Source of the DNA: Lacrimispora sphenoides JCM 1415
GTDB lineage: Bacteria > Bacillota > Clostridia > Lachnospirales > Lachnospiraceae
Assembly: GCF_900105615.1 (NCBI RefSeq)
Contig: NZ_LT630003.1
Location: forward strand, 4,336,001 to 4,400,000
DNA length: 64,000 bases
Reading direction: 5' to 3'
This document shows positions 1 to 9,251 of this stretch, in pieces. A program made the position numbers and the translations under genes. Every line of letters begins with the position of its first letter. Position 1 is the stretch's first letter. The notes under the pieces are model-generated. The model saw only the letters and a list, made by a program, of their open reading frames with translations. It was not told the origin of the DNA and ran no database searches.

Positions 1-3000
1 CCCAGGTACCGCCTGTTCCTGTTAAGGAAGCATTTAAAAGCGATGCTGTCCTGATCTCAAAGTCTCCATTTTTCGCAGTAACAATATAGTTGCTATTCTC
101 TGTATACGCCGGTACAATGACATCCGGATAGCTTCCTACCGCCTCAGCTTCATTGCTTCTTATGTAAGCGATATTCCCCAGATCCATCTGGCTGATCAGA
201 CCCTCCACCGTTCCAGAGAATTCAGGATCTGCATCATCATAGTACTTAAATGCATGATATGCTGTGATAAATGCCTCTTTTGCATTTATTTTCAGCGTCA
301 CATCATCTGCAGTCAAATCCTCGTAACCGACTCTCGCTGCTTTTACAGATACTGTTACCATTCCGTCTGATACATTGGTCACACTTGGCGGTGCGGTACT
401 CCATTCACTGTCACCGGTCTTGTAATACATGGTATAGCCATCGGCATGATTCAATAAGCCCTTTGCTTCGTGGGCAGCTCCATCATAAGTCCATTCGCCG
501 CCTTCCGCTGTAAGGACTGCTCCTTCCATGGTTGCCGTCCTAATCTCAAAATTGCCCTTCACAACGGATACGGTATAGTTCTTATTTTCTGTAAATACTG
601 CTTCCAGAACTCCCGTGTATACAGCCACATCGTTCTCTTTGTTTGTTCTGATATAGCTGATTGATCCCAGATCTCCTTCATTTACAAGGGGATCTACGGT
701 TCCTGTAAAGATTGGATCCGGCTGATCATAAAACCTGGAGCTGCTATTCACATGAATGGCAATTGCCTTGGGAATGATCTGAAGTGTTACATCATCTGCG
801 ATCAGATCCTCATAACCGTTTCTCATTGCTTTTACAGATACCGTCATTAGCCCTTCCGATACATTGGTCACACTTGGTGGTGTGATGCTCCAGTCGCCCT
901 CACCAGCTTTGTAATAAATGGTATAGCCATCTGCATGATCCAATAAACCTTTTGCCTTATGAGCCGTTCCGTCATAAATCCACTTGCCGCCTTCCGCTGT
1001 CAGTTTAGCACCTTCCATGGTTGCCTTCCTGATCTCAAAATTCCCCTTGGAAACAGTAACTGAATAATTGGGATTCGCCTCGTACCTGGCATCTAAAACT
1101 TCCTCATAATTCCCTACATCTTCCGCCTGATTTGTTCTCACATAGCTGATCGTCCCCAAATCTCCTGCATTTACAAGCTCCGGTCCCGGTCCGCTAAAAG
1201 CCGGGTCATCGCTGCCATAATATTTCCAGGCATCTGCTATGGTAATGGTCACAGCCTTGGGAATAATCTTTATTTCTACCGGATCTGCGGTAAGAGTCTC
1301 ATATCCGTTCTTTACAGCCTTCACAGATACGGTTACAGTACCTTCCTTAACGTTGGTTATGCCTGGAGGTGTTGTCGTCCACCCTTTATTTCCTGCCTGG
1401 TAGTAAATTAAGTAGCCGTCCGCATTCTCTATGCCGGCAGTTATTGCATGTAAATTTCCGTCATAGGTCCATTCACCGCCTGCAATAGTTACTTTCGCTC
1501 CTTCCACGGAAGCTGTTTTAATTTCAAAGGTTCCCGGAATTACGGTTACTTCATAGTTGGAGTTCTCTGTGTATTTTGCATTCAGAACTCCCGGATATAC
1601 ATCGACTCCTTCTGCATCATTGATTCTCACATAGCTGATTGTTCCCAGGTCACCGTCTGTCACAAGGCCACTTAAATTTCCTGTGAACGCCGGATCCGGC
1701 TGGTCAAATGGTTTGGAAGCATCTTCTACGGTAATGGTGACTGCTTTTGGAGTGATGCTTAAGGTTACTTCGTTTGATACTAAGTCCTCATATCCGGTCC
1801 TTGTTCCTCTGGCAATCACTGTCAGGGTTCCATCATCTACATTTTCTACACTTGGAACATCCTCGGACCAGTTCTCACCTTTGTCTATACTGTATTCGAT
1901 CTTGTATTTCTGCAGTTTTGTCAGGATCCCATCGAATCCATCCAGCGATGCCTTGTGAGCCTTTCCATCATAGGGCCAGCTTCCGCCTTTTATTTTTAAA
2001 GTCACATCCAGATCCTTGGCTAACCGGATCTCGAAATCGCCTTTTGTAATGGTTACGTTGTAGTTACTATTTGAAGTGTATTGAGCATTTAAAACCTCTT
2101 GATATTTACCTACTCCCTCGTCATCATTGGTTCTGATATAACTGACTGTACCTAAGTCTGTTTTGTTTACAAGACCGCTTACCTTACCGTCAAAGACCGG
2201 ATCCGCCAAATCAAAGTATTTCCAGTTATTATCTACCTTTATGGATGCTTCCTTCGGTGTTATCCTGATTATGACTGGTTCTGCTTCCAGAGTCACATAT
2301 CCCGTTCTGACTGCCTTTACATAAACGGTTAATGGACCATCGGATACATTGGCTACTCGTGGTGGTGTTTCTGTCCATTTACCATCTCCCAGCTTATAGA
2401 AAACTGTATACTCAGGCGCATTCTTAAGCTCTGCTCCTGCTGCATGAGAAGATCCGTCATACACCCACTCTCCTCCGATTCCTACTACGGAAGCGTTTGG
2501 AATTGATGCTGTCTTGATTTCAAAGCTGCCATATTTCTCAGTTACAATGTAATTGTCATTTGCAGTATAGGCCGGTACGATTACATTTCCATAAAATGCT
2601 ACGCTTTCTTCCCTCTCATTACTTCTTATGTAAATGACCTTTCCAAGATCATTCTGGTTTATCAAACCATCCACCGTTCCGGTGAATACAGGATCCTTTT
2701 CACCAAAGTTCTTGGAGGAATTATCTGCAGTGATGGTCACTGGCTTTGCATTGATCTTAAGAGTTATATCCTTTGATGACAGGGGCTCATAACCGGTTCT
2801 TTCCGCTTTCACGGATACGGTAACCAGTCCATCGGATACATTCGTCACGCTTGGTGGTGTGGTACTCCAGTCACCATTTCCAGCCTTGTAATATACGGTA
2901 TAACCTTCAGCATTGGTAAGCTTTGCTTCAGCCGCATGAGAGACTCCGTCATATACCCAATCGCCACCGACTCCTTCTACGGAAGCGTTGGGAATCGATG

Positions 3001-5225
3001 CTGTTTTAATTTCAAAATCACCCTTTGTAACGGTTACGGTATAGTTGGAATTCTCTGTGAATGCTGCGTCCAGTACTCCCGGATATTTCTTTACATCTTC
3101 ACCATTACCGGTTCTCACGTACTTGATTTCTCCAAGATCTCCGGCATTTATAAGGCCGTCTGGCATTCCGGTGAATGCAGGATCTGCCTCTCCATAGAAT
3201 TTCCAGATACTATCTACCTTAATGGAAGCTTCCTTGGGATTGATCTTAAGAGTCACATCATCTGCAGTCAGGTCTACATAACCTCTCTTTACTGCCTTAA
3301 CAGATACGGGTACCGTTCCCTCGGACACGTTGGTCACGCTTACAGGTGTCATGCTCCAGTCGCTGTCTGCGGTTTTGTAGTAGATGGTATAACCGTCCGC
3401 ATTCTTTAATAATCCTTTTGCTTCATGGGCCGTGCCATTATAGATCCACTCGCCGCCTTCTGCCATCAGTTTGGCACCTTCCATGGTTGCCGTCCTGATT
3501 TCAAAGTTTCCTTTAGAAACAGTAACCGAATAATTGGGATTCACCTCGTACCTGGCATCTAAAACTTCCTCGTACTCCCCTACATCTTCCGCTTGATTTA
3601 TTCTCATATAGCTGATCGTCCCCAAATCTCCTGCATTTACCAGTTCCGGTCCGGTTCCGCCAAAGACAGGGTCATCGCTGCCATAATATTTCCAGGCACC
3701 TTCTACGGTAATGGTCACAGCCTTGGGAATAATCTTTATTTCTGCCGGCTCTGCGGTAAGGGTCTCATACCCGGGCTTAACGGCCTTCACCGATACGATT
3801 ACGGTTCCTTCCTGAACGTTTATTATGCCCGGTGGTGTTGTCGTCCACTCTTCATTTCCTGTCTGATAGTAGATTACGTAGCCGTCCGCATTCTCTAAAT
3901 CAGCGGTTATTGTATGCAAATTTCCGTCATAGATCCATTCACCGCCTACGGCATTTACTTTCGCCCCTTCCACGGAAGCTGTTTTTATTTCAAAGGTTCC
4001 CGGGATAACGGTTACTTCATAGTTGGAGTTCTTTGTGTACTTTGCATCCAATACTCCCGGATATACATCGACTCCTTCTGCGTCATTGGTTCTCACATAG
4101 CTGATTGTTCCCAGGTCGCCCTCTATCACAAGACTGTTTACATTTCCTGTGAACACCGGATCCGGCTGGTCAAACGGTTTGGAAGCATCTTCTACGGTAA
4201 TGGTTACTTCTTTTGGAGTAATGCTCAAGGTTATTTCATTTGATACTAAGTCCTCATATCCAGTCCTTGTTCCTCTGGCAATTACTGTCAGGGTTCCATC
4301 ATCTACATTTTTTACACTCGGAATATCCTCGGACCAGTTCTCACCTTTGTCTATACTGTATTCAATCTTGTATTTCTGCAGTTTCGCAAAGATCCCATCG
4401 AATACATCCAGTGATACCTTGTGAGCCTTTCCATCATAGGGCCAGCTTCCGCCCTTAATCTTTAAATCCACATCCGGATCCTTGGCTAATTTGATCTCAA
4501 AATCTCCTTTCATGACAGTTACGGTGTAATTGTCATTTGGGGTATAGTTCGCATTTAAAACCGCTTGGTACTTACCCACTCCCTCTTCAGAATTGGTTCT
4601 GGAATAAGTGACCGTACCTAAGTCTGCGCCATTAATAAGCCCGCTTACCTTACCATTAAATTCAGGATCCGGCTGATCAAATTGCTTGTTGCTGTTTTTT
4701 ACCTTTATGGTTGCTTCCTTCGGAGTTATCTTGATCGTTATATCACTTGTATACAGGTCCACATATCCTGTCCTCGTCGCCTTTACTTGAACGGTTTTCA
4801 CTCCCTCCGATACATTGGTGACACTTGGAGCAGTCGTAGTCCAGGGTCCGTCTCCTTCCTGATAGAAAATAGTATAACCAGGTGCATTCTTAAGTGTTGC
4901 TCCTGCCGCATGAGAAGCTCCGTCATATTCCCAGGAACCGCCATTTCCTGTTAAGGAAGCATTTTCAAACGATGCTGTCTTGATCTCAAAATTTCCATTT
5001 TTCACGGTAACGGTATAATTGCGATTCTCTATATACGCCGGCACAATGACATTCGGATATCTTCCTACCGCCTCAATCCCTTGATTACTTCTCTTATATA
5101 AGACGCTGCCAAGATCATTCTGGTCGATCAGACCGTATACTGTTCCGCTGAAAGTCGGATCTGGGGATCCATAGGGCTTGGAGGCATCGTTTACTTCAAT
5201 GGTTGCTGCCTTCGGTTCAATCGTC
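1..5225 (-). repeat. Array of ~493-bp (164-aa) MBG/YDG-like repeats with a five-unit, ~2,466-bp higher-order period
   Basis: Coding repeats inside the giant surface protein. Each unit contains an MBG-like half (landmarks SKPF/YD-DP-F-G, DLGTISY-RTN, NYTVTV-KGDFEI) and a second half (GGEW-YDG-H, YYK-G---W-TTPPSVTNV, TVSVKA-R-GYEDL). The GGEW-YDG landmark recurs at roughly 491, 973, 1471, 1979, 2467, 2959, 3449, 3947, 4443 and 4932. Unit types also recur every fifth copy: the variant with SIDKGENWSED occurs near 1780-1980 and again near 4245-4445, nearly identical at an offset of 2,466 bp, and the unit at the left edge matches the one near 4950. This implies that a block of five units was duplicated. 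Confidence 0.88.
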
Positions 5226-8200
5226 AGTTTGCCTGAAGCCGTAGTAAACTTAAACTGATTTGTTACATTATTTCCACTATCATTAAGGATCTGGGGACTA
5301 CCGGAAAGGGTGATCAGATAACCGCCGTCCTTTACATCCGTTCCTGAACCTACTGCCGTAATACCAGTCAATGTATAACCTGCCGGAAGACCGCTTGTTG
5401 TGAAAGAAGACCCATCGACTGACTGCTGCTGGCCGTTGTAAGTTTTAATCACCTGATCCGCAGTAATAGCCACTGTGGTTTTAGCCTTCCACTGTGCATA
5501 AACAGTCTTATTCTCAGATACGATAGTTTTATCTGTAAAAGCGGCTCCTTTTCCATCAGGAGAGGTATTCCAGCCCATGAAAATATAGTCATCATCCCTT
5601 GCCGCCTTTGCAAGTTTATCTCCAAGTGCTGTATCCCTCGGAATTGTAACAGTACTGACAGAAGGAGTACCTCCATTTCCATCAAATGTTACCGTAACAT
5701 CTGAAATGAACTGATAGCCAAAATATAGATTAACGGCCTTATTCTGGGCGTTTAAGCTGACATCGGACGGATTTGGTGATCCGTTCTTACCGGTACCTGC
5801 ACTGGCGGCAACGTACTGATATTTGCTGTCTTCATATTGAATCACTGCCGGAGCGGAGACAGCGTAGGTTCCAAATGGCAGCGAATCGCTTTCGTATAAA
5901 TCGGTTCCTAATACAACACGTTTGTTGAATTCAACGATCTGACCCGTTGCTTCAGTGGAACTGATAGGATATCCATCTTTATTTACCAGATAGTAGTTCC
6001 TTGTGATATTTCCTACTTCTCCCACAGGTAATCGTGGGTTTGGGATATCTTTCGTTTTGATCACATAATTTGGATCCTTATAAGTTACATCCGCATTCTT
6101 ATTCGTATACGGTGATGTGCCTCCCTGTACGTTTTTTTTCACTCGTATGTAAATCTTCAGGGTTTCCTTATTTTCTGAAATATTTCCAAAATTCCATGTA
6201 ACTGTACGGCCGTCCGCTGACCTGGTTGTAGTACCTGTAGATGCGTCATACCATGTACCGCCATTGTAATCTGTGACAATATCAAATGCATCTGTATTGA
6301 TTACGTCTGTAATCACAGCATTTGTACCTGCAATTTTAATGGAGCTTGCAATATTGTTATATACCTCTGGCAGCTGGTTGATATCCTTAATATTTTTAGC
6401 ATAAGTGTTCTTCGGATCGCTGGCTAATGGCATGATAAAGCGGTTAAATGCTGAATTTCCAATATCAAGTCCCAGAGAATAGATCGTAACACCATCGTTT
6501 CTCAGCCTTTCCGCTCCTGCCTGTCCCGTACGGTAAGGGCTCCACTCATTATCCCTTGGTTCCCCATCACTCATGAATACAATATACGCAGGCCTTGATG
6601 AATCCCAGCGCCCATTAATAGCCTCTTCTGCTTTCGCAAAGGCTACATCATAATTAGTACCACCTTGCGCCGACATTCTCGAAGCCAAGACATAATCCGT
6701 AAAATACTTAGCTGCTGAATACGTCGATTGATTGACCCTGATGGTATCGTCTGCCTTTATGAAAGAATCCCCGGACCCTGATGGATACCTTGCCGCACTG
6801 GAATCAAAATCAACAATGGCCAAGCGGTTATCTGAATCTACACCATCTTGCGGCTTATACAAATTCGTGATAAAGGCTTTGGCTGCATTTACGGCTAACG
6901 TCCACTTTTTACCCGCCATACTTCCGGAACTGTCTATTACTAATACAACATCACTGCCCTGGCGAATCGGATTTCCGAATATGGAAAATTCAATTTTGGC
7001 GATTCCATTGTTTTCATCTACCCATTGAGCAGTCTTTGTTGGAAAAACCATTCCAGGTGTTGTACTGTCTTCGCTAAGAAGGCTGAAAGCGGATCTGGCT
7101 CTTAATGACACATAGGATTTGGGCTGAACCACTACGTCTTCCTCTTCCTTATCCGGAACAATCTCTTCATAATAAAGATCAAGTTTGTTCTCTTCCTGTT
7201 CCCCGATTATGATATGATCCTGAGGGCCTCCCAAATATTCTAAGGTATCCTTATTCCAGCTATAATCTCTGGCAAAGACCTCTTCCCCAGCATCAAAACC
7301 TGTTAAGGTCTCAGTTTCCACCTTCTCCTCATCATTATAATAAGCGTGGTGATTAACGATAAGTGTAAGGCCGTCTTTCTGAGCAGCCGTTAAGTCCTTT
7401 AAGGTTACAACATAAGCCTTAGCATAATAAGACTCATCCACGATAACATGTCTGTATTCATCTCCCTTAGTGGCCTTTTTTGTGTTATTTTGAGGGTCAG
7501 ATCCGTTTTTCTCCTCTTCCTCCACGGTTTCGCTGGCATTACCCGGTGTGGCAACATCATCAGAAACAGTATCTTCAACAGGAGCTGTCAATACATGCAC
7601 CAAATGTCGGGACATGGAGATCTGTTCTGTTTTTGCATCCGTATTTTCTACGGCAGCTTCCTTAGGCTCGCTAACCTCTGAGCCATGGTCAGAATTCTGA
7701 TCTTTGCTCTCCGACGTTTCCTTTGATGCAGCGGGTATCTCTGCGTTCTCTTTGCTTTCATCCGGAGCTGACAGTTCATCCCGTGTATTATCCGATGTAT
7801 TATCCGATGTTTTATCCGTTGTTTTATCCGTTGTTTTATCCATTGTTTTATCCGTTGTTTCTTCTGGAGCCTCCGTTGCTTCCTCTGGTGCAACGGCAGA
7901 CTCTGTGTTTTCTTCGGTTTCACTCGGTGCAATTGCTGTATCCGGTATTACATCCGGTGTTTCTTCTGTAACAGTCGTTTCTTCTTCAGCACCTTTCCCG
8001 GGGGTCTGATTTTCTCCCTTTTCATTCCCGCCTGGTACCGTTATTTCCTTTTCCAGTAAAAAAGTATTTCCTTTGACAGTAACTTTTTCTGTTATATATC
8101 CGTCAATATCAGTACGGAATTTAATCGTTCCTTCTGAATCATTCATATACAGAAAGATTATCTTTTCATTTCCGGTAAGCTGATATCCTTCCTTTTGATC

Positions 8201-8554
8201 CTTTACTTGGATAAACATCCTTAAAAGCGCTCCATCAGCGACTTCATTCTCATCCGTATCATAAGAAGGCATGAATTCATATACGGAACCACCTTCAAAT
8301 AATTTCTTATATTCCTTTGATGTACTTTCTTCCGAAGTAATGCCCAGATCATCAAAATCCAGTGTATTTCCTTCATCAACTGCTGCCTGAGCAGATTCCT
8401 TTAGATCCTCTCCGGACATTATAAATGTAACATTTTGAGTATCTAAAGCATTCCCTACATCCGCCCATGACACCGTATTAAATGATGTGGCGGTTACACA
8501 GAAAGCAAGGAAACCTGCCAGGCTTCGCCTGAATTTACCTCTCACTTTTTTCAT
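1..8554 (-). CDS. Giant cell-surface protein, vWA + InlB repeat + MBG/YDG-like repeat array (partial, C-terminus off left edge)
   Basis: An open minus-strand frame runs from an ATG at 8554 to the window edge with no stop (about 2,851 residues), so the C-terminus and any sortase signal are not visible. The start is supported by AAGGAGGGGAA a few bases upstream. Order of parts: signal peptide with a KKVRGKFRR basic end and hydrophobic core (1-30); a unique N-terminal region; a Thr/Glu/Ser/Pro-rich stretch (about 170-330) with TTDK-type repeats; a von Willebrand A domain (about 530-740) with the MIDAS motif DSSGS near residue 538; a Cna-B/linker-like stretch; one InlB/Flg_new repeat (about 950-1025, ending YAQWKAK); then tandem MBG/YDG-like modules to the edge. 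The vWA domain suggests metal-dependent ligand binding; repeats of this kind usually act as stalks. The adhesin role is inferred from architecture. No sortase gene lies in the window. Confidence 0.9.
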   Translation of the reverse strand, partial: MKKVRGKFRRSLAGFLAFCVTATSFNTVSWADVGNALDTQNVTFIMSGEDLKESAQAAVDEGNTLDFDDLGITSEESTSKEYKKLFEGGSVYEFMPSYDTDENEVADGALLRMFIQVKDQKEGYQLTGNEKIIFLYMNDSEGTIKFRTDIDGYITEKVTVKGNTFLLEKEITVPGGNEKGENQTPGKGAEEETTVTEETPDVIPDTAIAPSETEENTESAVAPEEATEAPEETTDKTMDKTTDKTTDKTSDNTSDNTRDELSAPDESKENAEIPAASKETSESKDQNSDHGSEVSEPKEAAVENTDAKTEQISMSRHLVHVLTAPVEDTVSDDVATPGNASETVEEEEKNGSDPQNNTKKATKGDEYRHVIVDESYYAKAYVVTLKDLTAAQKDGLTLIVNHHAYYNDEEKVETETLTGFDAGEEVFARDYSWNKDTLEYLGGPQDHIIIGEQEENKLDLYYEEIVPDKEEEDVVVQPKSYVSLRARSAFSLLSEDSTTPGMVFPTKTAQWVDENNGIAKIEFSIFGNPIRQGSDVVLVIDSSGSMAGKKWTLAVNAAKAFITNLYKPQDGVDSDNRLAIVDFDSSAARYPSGSGDSFIKADDTIRVNQSTYSAAKYFTDYVLASRMSAQGGTNYDVAFAKAEEAINGRWDSSRPAYIVFMSDGEPRDNEWSPYRTGQAGAERLRNDGVTIYSLGLDIGNSAFNRFIMPLASDPKNTYAKNIKDINQLPEVYNNIASSIKIAGTNAVITDVINTDAFDIVTDYNGGTWYDASTGTTTRSADGRTVTWNFGNISENKETLKIYIRVKKNVQGGTSPYTNKNADVTYKDPNYVIKTKDIPNPRLPVGEVGNITRNYYLVNKDGYPISSTEATGQIVEFNKRVVLGTDLYESDSLPFGTYAVSAPAVIQYEDSKYQYVAASAGTGKNGSPNPSDVSLNAQNKAVNLYFGYQFISDVTVTFDGNGGTPSVSTVTIPRDTALGDKLAKAARDDDYIFMGWNTSPDGKGAAFTDKTIVSENKTVYAQWKAKTTVAITADQVIKTYNGQQQSVDGSSFTTSGLPAGYTLTGITAVGSGTDVKDGGYLITLSGSPQILNDSGNNVTNQFKFTTASGKLTIEPKAATIEVNDASKPYGSPDPTFSGTVYGLIDQNDLGSVLYKRSNQGIEAVGRYPNVIVPAYIENRNYTVTVKNGNFEIKTASFENASLTGNGGSWEYDGASHAAGATLKNAPGYTIFYQEGDGPWTTTAPSVTNVSEGVKTVQVKATRTGYVDLYTSDITIKITPKEATIKVKNSNKQFDQPDPEFNGKVSGLINGADLGTVTYSRTNSEEGVGKYQAVLNANYTPNDNYTVTVMKGDFEIKLAKDPDVDLKIKGGSWPYDGKAHKVSLDVFDGIFAKLQKYKIEYSIDKGENWSEDIPSVKNVDDGTLTVIARGTRTGYEDLVSNEITLSITPKEVTITVEDASKPFDQPDPVFTGNVNSLVIEGDLGTISYVRTNDAEGVDVYPGVLDAKYTKNSNYEVTVIPGTFEIKTASVEGAKVNAVGGEWIYDGNLHTITADLENADGYVIYYQTGNEEWTTTPPGIINVQEGTVIVSVKAVKPGYETLTAEPAEIKIIPKAVTITVEGAWKYYGSDDPVFGGTGPELVNAGDLGTISYMRINQAEDVGEYEEVLDARYEVNPNYSVTVSKGNFEIRTATMEGAKLMAEGGEWIYNGTAHEAKGLLKNADGYTIYYKTADSDWSMTPVSVTNVSEGTVPVSVKAVKRGYVDLTADDVTLKINPKEASIKVDSIWKFYGEADPAFTGMPDGLINAGDLGEIKYVRTGNGEDVKKYPGVLDAAFTENSNYTVTVTKGDFEIKTASIPNASVEGVGGDWVYDGVSHAAEAKLTNAEGYTVYYKAGNGDWSTTPPSVTNVSDGLVTVSVKAERTGYEPLSSKDITLKINAKPVTITADNSSKNFGEKDPVFTGTVDGLINQNDLGKVIYIRSNEREESVAFYGNVIVPAYTANDNYIVTEKYGSFEIKTASIPNASVVGIGGEWVYDGSSHAAGAELKNAPEYTVFYKLGDGKWTETPPRVANVSDGPLTVYVKAVRTGYVTLEAEPVIIRITPKEASIKVDNNWKYFDLADPVFDGKVSGLVNKTDLGTVSYIRTNDDEGVGKYQEVLNAQYTSNSNYNVTITKGDFEIRLAKDLDVTLKIKGGSWPYDGKAHKASLDGFDGILTKLQKYKIEYSIDKGENWSEDVPSVENVDDGTLTVIARGTRTGYEDLVSNEVTLSITPKAVTITVEDASKPFDQPDPAFTGNLSGLVTDGDLGTISYVRINDAEGVDVYPGVLNAKYTENSNYEVTVIPGTFEIKTASVEGAKVTIAGGEWTYDGNLHAITAGIENADGYLIYYQAGNKGWTTTPPGITNVKEGTVTVSVKAVKNGYETLTADPVEIKIIPKAVTITIADAWKYYGSDDPAFSGPGPELVNAGDLGTISYVRTNQAEDVGNYEEVLDARYEANPNYSVTVSKGNFEIRKATMEGAKLTAEGGKWIYDGTAHKAKGLLDHADGYTIYYKAGEGDWSITPPSVTNVSEGLMTVSVKAMRNGYEDLIADDVTLQIIPKAIAIHVNSSSRFYDQPDPIFTGTVDPLVNEGDLGSISYIRTNKENDVAVYTGVLEAVFTENKNYTVSVVKGNFEIRTATMEGAVLTAEGGEWTYDGAAHEAKGLLNHADGYTMYYKTGDSEWSTAPPSVTNVSDGMVTVSVKAARVGYEDLTADDVTLKINAKEAFITAYHAFKYYDDADPEFSGTVEGLISQMDLGNIAYIRSNEAEAVGSYPDVIVPAYTENSNYIVTAKNGDFEIRTASLLNASLTGTGGTW
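7785..7856 (-). repeat. In-frame 12-bp tandem minisatellite (6 copies)
   Basis: Six consecutive 12-bp units of the form GTTTTATCCGTT (plus strand) encode DKTT/DKTM/DNTS tetrapeptides in the Thr-rich linker of the surface protein. Copy-number change by slippage would lengthen or shorten the linker without breaking the frame. Confidence 0.85.
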
Positions 8555-8655
8555 AAAAAGTTCCCCTCCTTAGCTAATATTTATTCATCTATCTTATCCT
8601 GACCTATAAAATCAGGGTTGCCATATTAAGAACTCCATATTAAATCTATTTTCAC

Positions 8656-8727
8656 CGCTGCTGCCTCGAATCCGGCAGTAAATCTTACCTGTAAGTTGGA
8701 GTTTGCCTATGCAGGACTTTTTCAGCG
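8656..8727 (-). ncRNA. Structured 5' leader (multibranched fold) of the vWA/MBG surface-protein gene
   Basis: On the minus strand an outer helix CGCTG/CAGCG (8723-8727 with 8656-8660) encloses three local hairpins: CCT/AGG around GCAT, CTTA/TAAG (8684-8695) and CTGCC/GGCAG (8661-8678). It lies in the roughly 220-nt untranslated region between the promoter at 8789-8820 and the start codon at 8554. The fold resembles a riboswitch junction. It contains GGCAAAC, as in c-di-GMP-I RNAs, but the partner GACGCAAAGC element is absent, so I do not assign a class. Confidence 0.4.
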
Positions 8728-8788
8728 AATAAAGGTTACAAAACATAGTAACAATTAGGACTTTGCCTCTGATTGGTATGTTTTTTCC

Positions 8789-8820
8789 ATTATAAATCTC
8801 GATGGTTACAGAGTGGTTAC
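8789..8820 (-). promoter_or_regulatory. Promoter of the vWA/MBG surface gene with a tandem GTAACC activator-type site
   Basis: Read on the minus strand: GTAACC, 5 bp, GTAACC, 9 bp, TATAAT. There is no good -35; the half sites at 11-bp spacing take its place. That is typical of a promoter needing an OmpR/PhoB-family activator. The half sites fit a WalR/YycF box (TGTWAH-N5-TGTWAH) with one mismatch. The same layout precedes the giant gene at 27216. Confidence 0.6.
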
Positions 8821-8897
8821 TTATCCCATTTTACTTCACATCACGCTTAAATATTTTACATTCTTTTTTAAGGGTATTACTAATCCTTAAGAACAGC

Positions 8898-8937
8898 AAA
8901 AAAAAGCTGTGGACCCTTTAAAACTAAGGTTCACAGC
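8898..8937 (-). terminator. Rho-independent terminator (second of a tandem pair)
   Basis: Stem GCTGTGAACC/GGTCCACAGC (one mismatch) followed on the minus strand by eight T. It lies downstream of the tRNA-Arg terminator, giving double insulation before the surface-gene promoter. Confidence 0.8.
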
Positions 8938-8989
8938 ATAATCTTCTAATAAGCATATTAATATATCACCATATCGGGGAATTCTCTAT

Positions 8990-9027
8990 AAAAAAAGCCG
9001 AATACTTGATAAAATCAGGCCTTCGGC
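8990..9027 (-). terminator. Terminator of tRNA-Arg
   Basis: Stem GCCGAA/TTCGGC followed by a T-run on the minus strand, just after the tRNA 3' end. Confidence 0.75.
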
Positions 9028-9035
9028 GAAAATTC

Positions 9036-9112
9036 TGGCGTTCCTGAGCGGATTCGAACCGCTGGCCTTCCGCTTAGGAGGCGGACGCTCTATCCTGCTG
9101 AGCTACAGAAAC
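9036..9112 (-). tRNA. tRNA-Arg (anticodon CCT)
   Basis: A full cloverleaf can be drawn on the minus strand. The acceptor arm is GTTTCTG with CAGGAAC. The D arm has GCTC/GAGC. The anticodon stem TCCGC/GCGGA closes the loop CTCCTAA, giving anticodon CCT for AGG codons. The T arm AGCGG/CCGCT carries TTCGAAT. The 3' CCA is encoded (9038-9036). Confidence 0.95.
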
Positions 9113-9123
9113 ACTTATGAAAT

Positions 9124-9206
9124 TTTATGTGGGGCGAATCCCCAAAAGTGAACGCTTTAACTCCCTTGGAAGGCATTCACTCGATCCCGCTGAGTGCGGT
9201 CCGACT
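9124..9206 (-). pseudogene. tRNA-like remnant, possibly decayed tRNA-Gly(TCC)
   Basis: Directly upstream of tRNA-Arg on the same strand are a perfect D-arm-like hairpin ACTC/GAGT enclosing AGCGGGATC (9179-9195), an anticodon-like CTTCCAA, and a hairpin TGGGG-ATTCG-CCCCA (9130-9144) where a T arm would be. The anticodon stem and acceptor arm do not pair, so it cannot be a functional tRNA. Confidence 0.35.
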
Positions 9207-9251
9207 ACTATTATATTCACAATCACACTTTTCGTCAAGACATATTTAAAC

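Noticed and set aside
1..5225. CRISPR array
   Set aside because: The repeats are about 493 bp, in frame and coding; no short direct repeats with unique spacers are present.
7704..8009. Plus-strand frames with VLSDVLS-type repeats
   Set aside because: The repeats are the shadow of the 12-bp minisatellite and Thr/Glu-rich linker coded on the minus strand.
8656..8727. Class-I c-di-GMP (GEMM) riboswitch
   Set aside because: Only GGCAAAC is shared; the GAAA tetraloop and the GACGCAAAGC strand that complete the binding pocket are absent.
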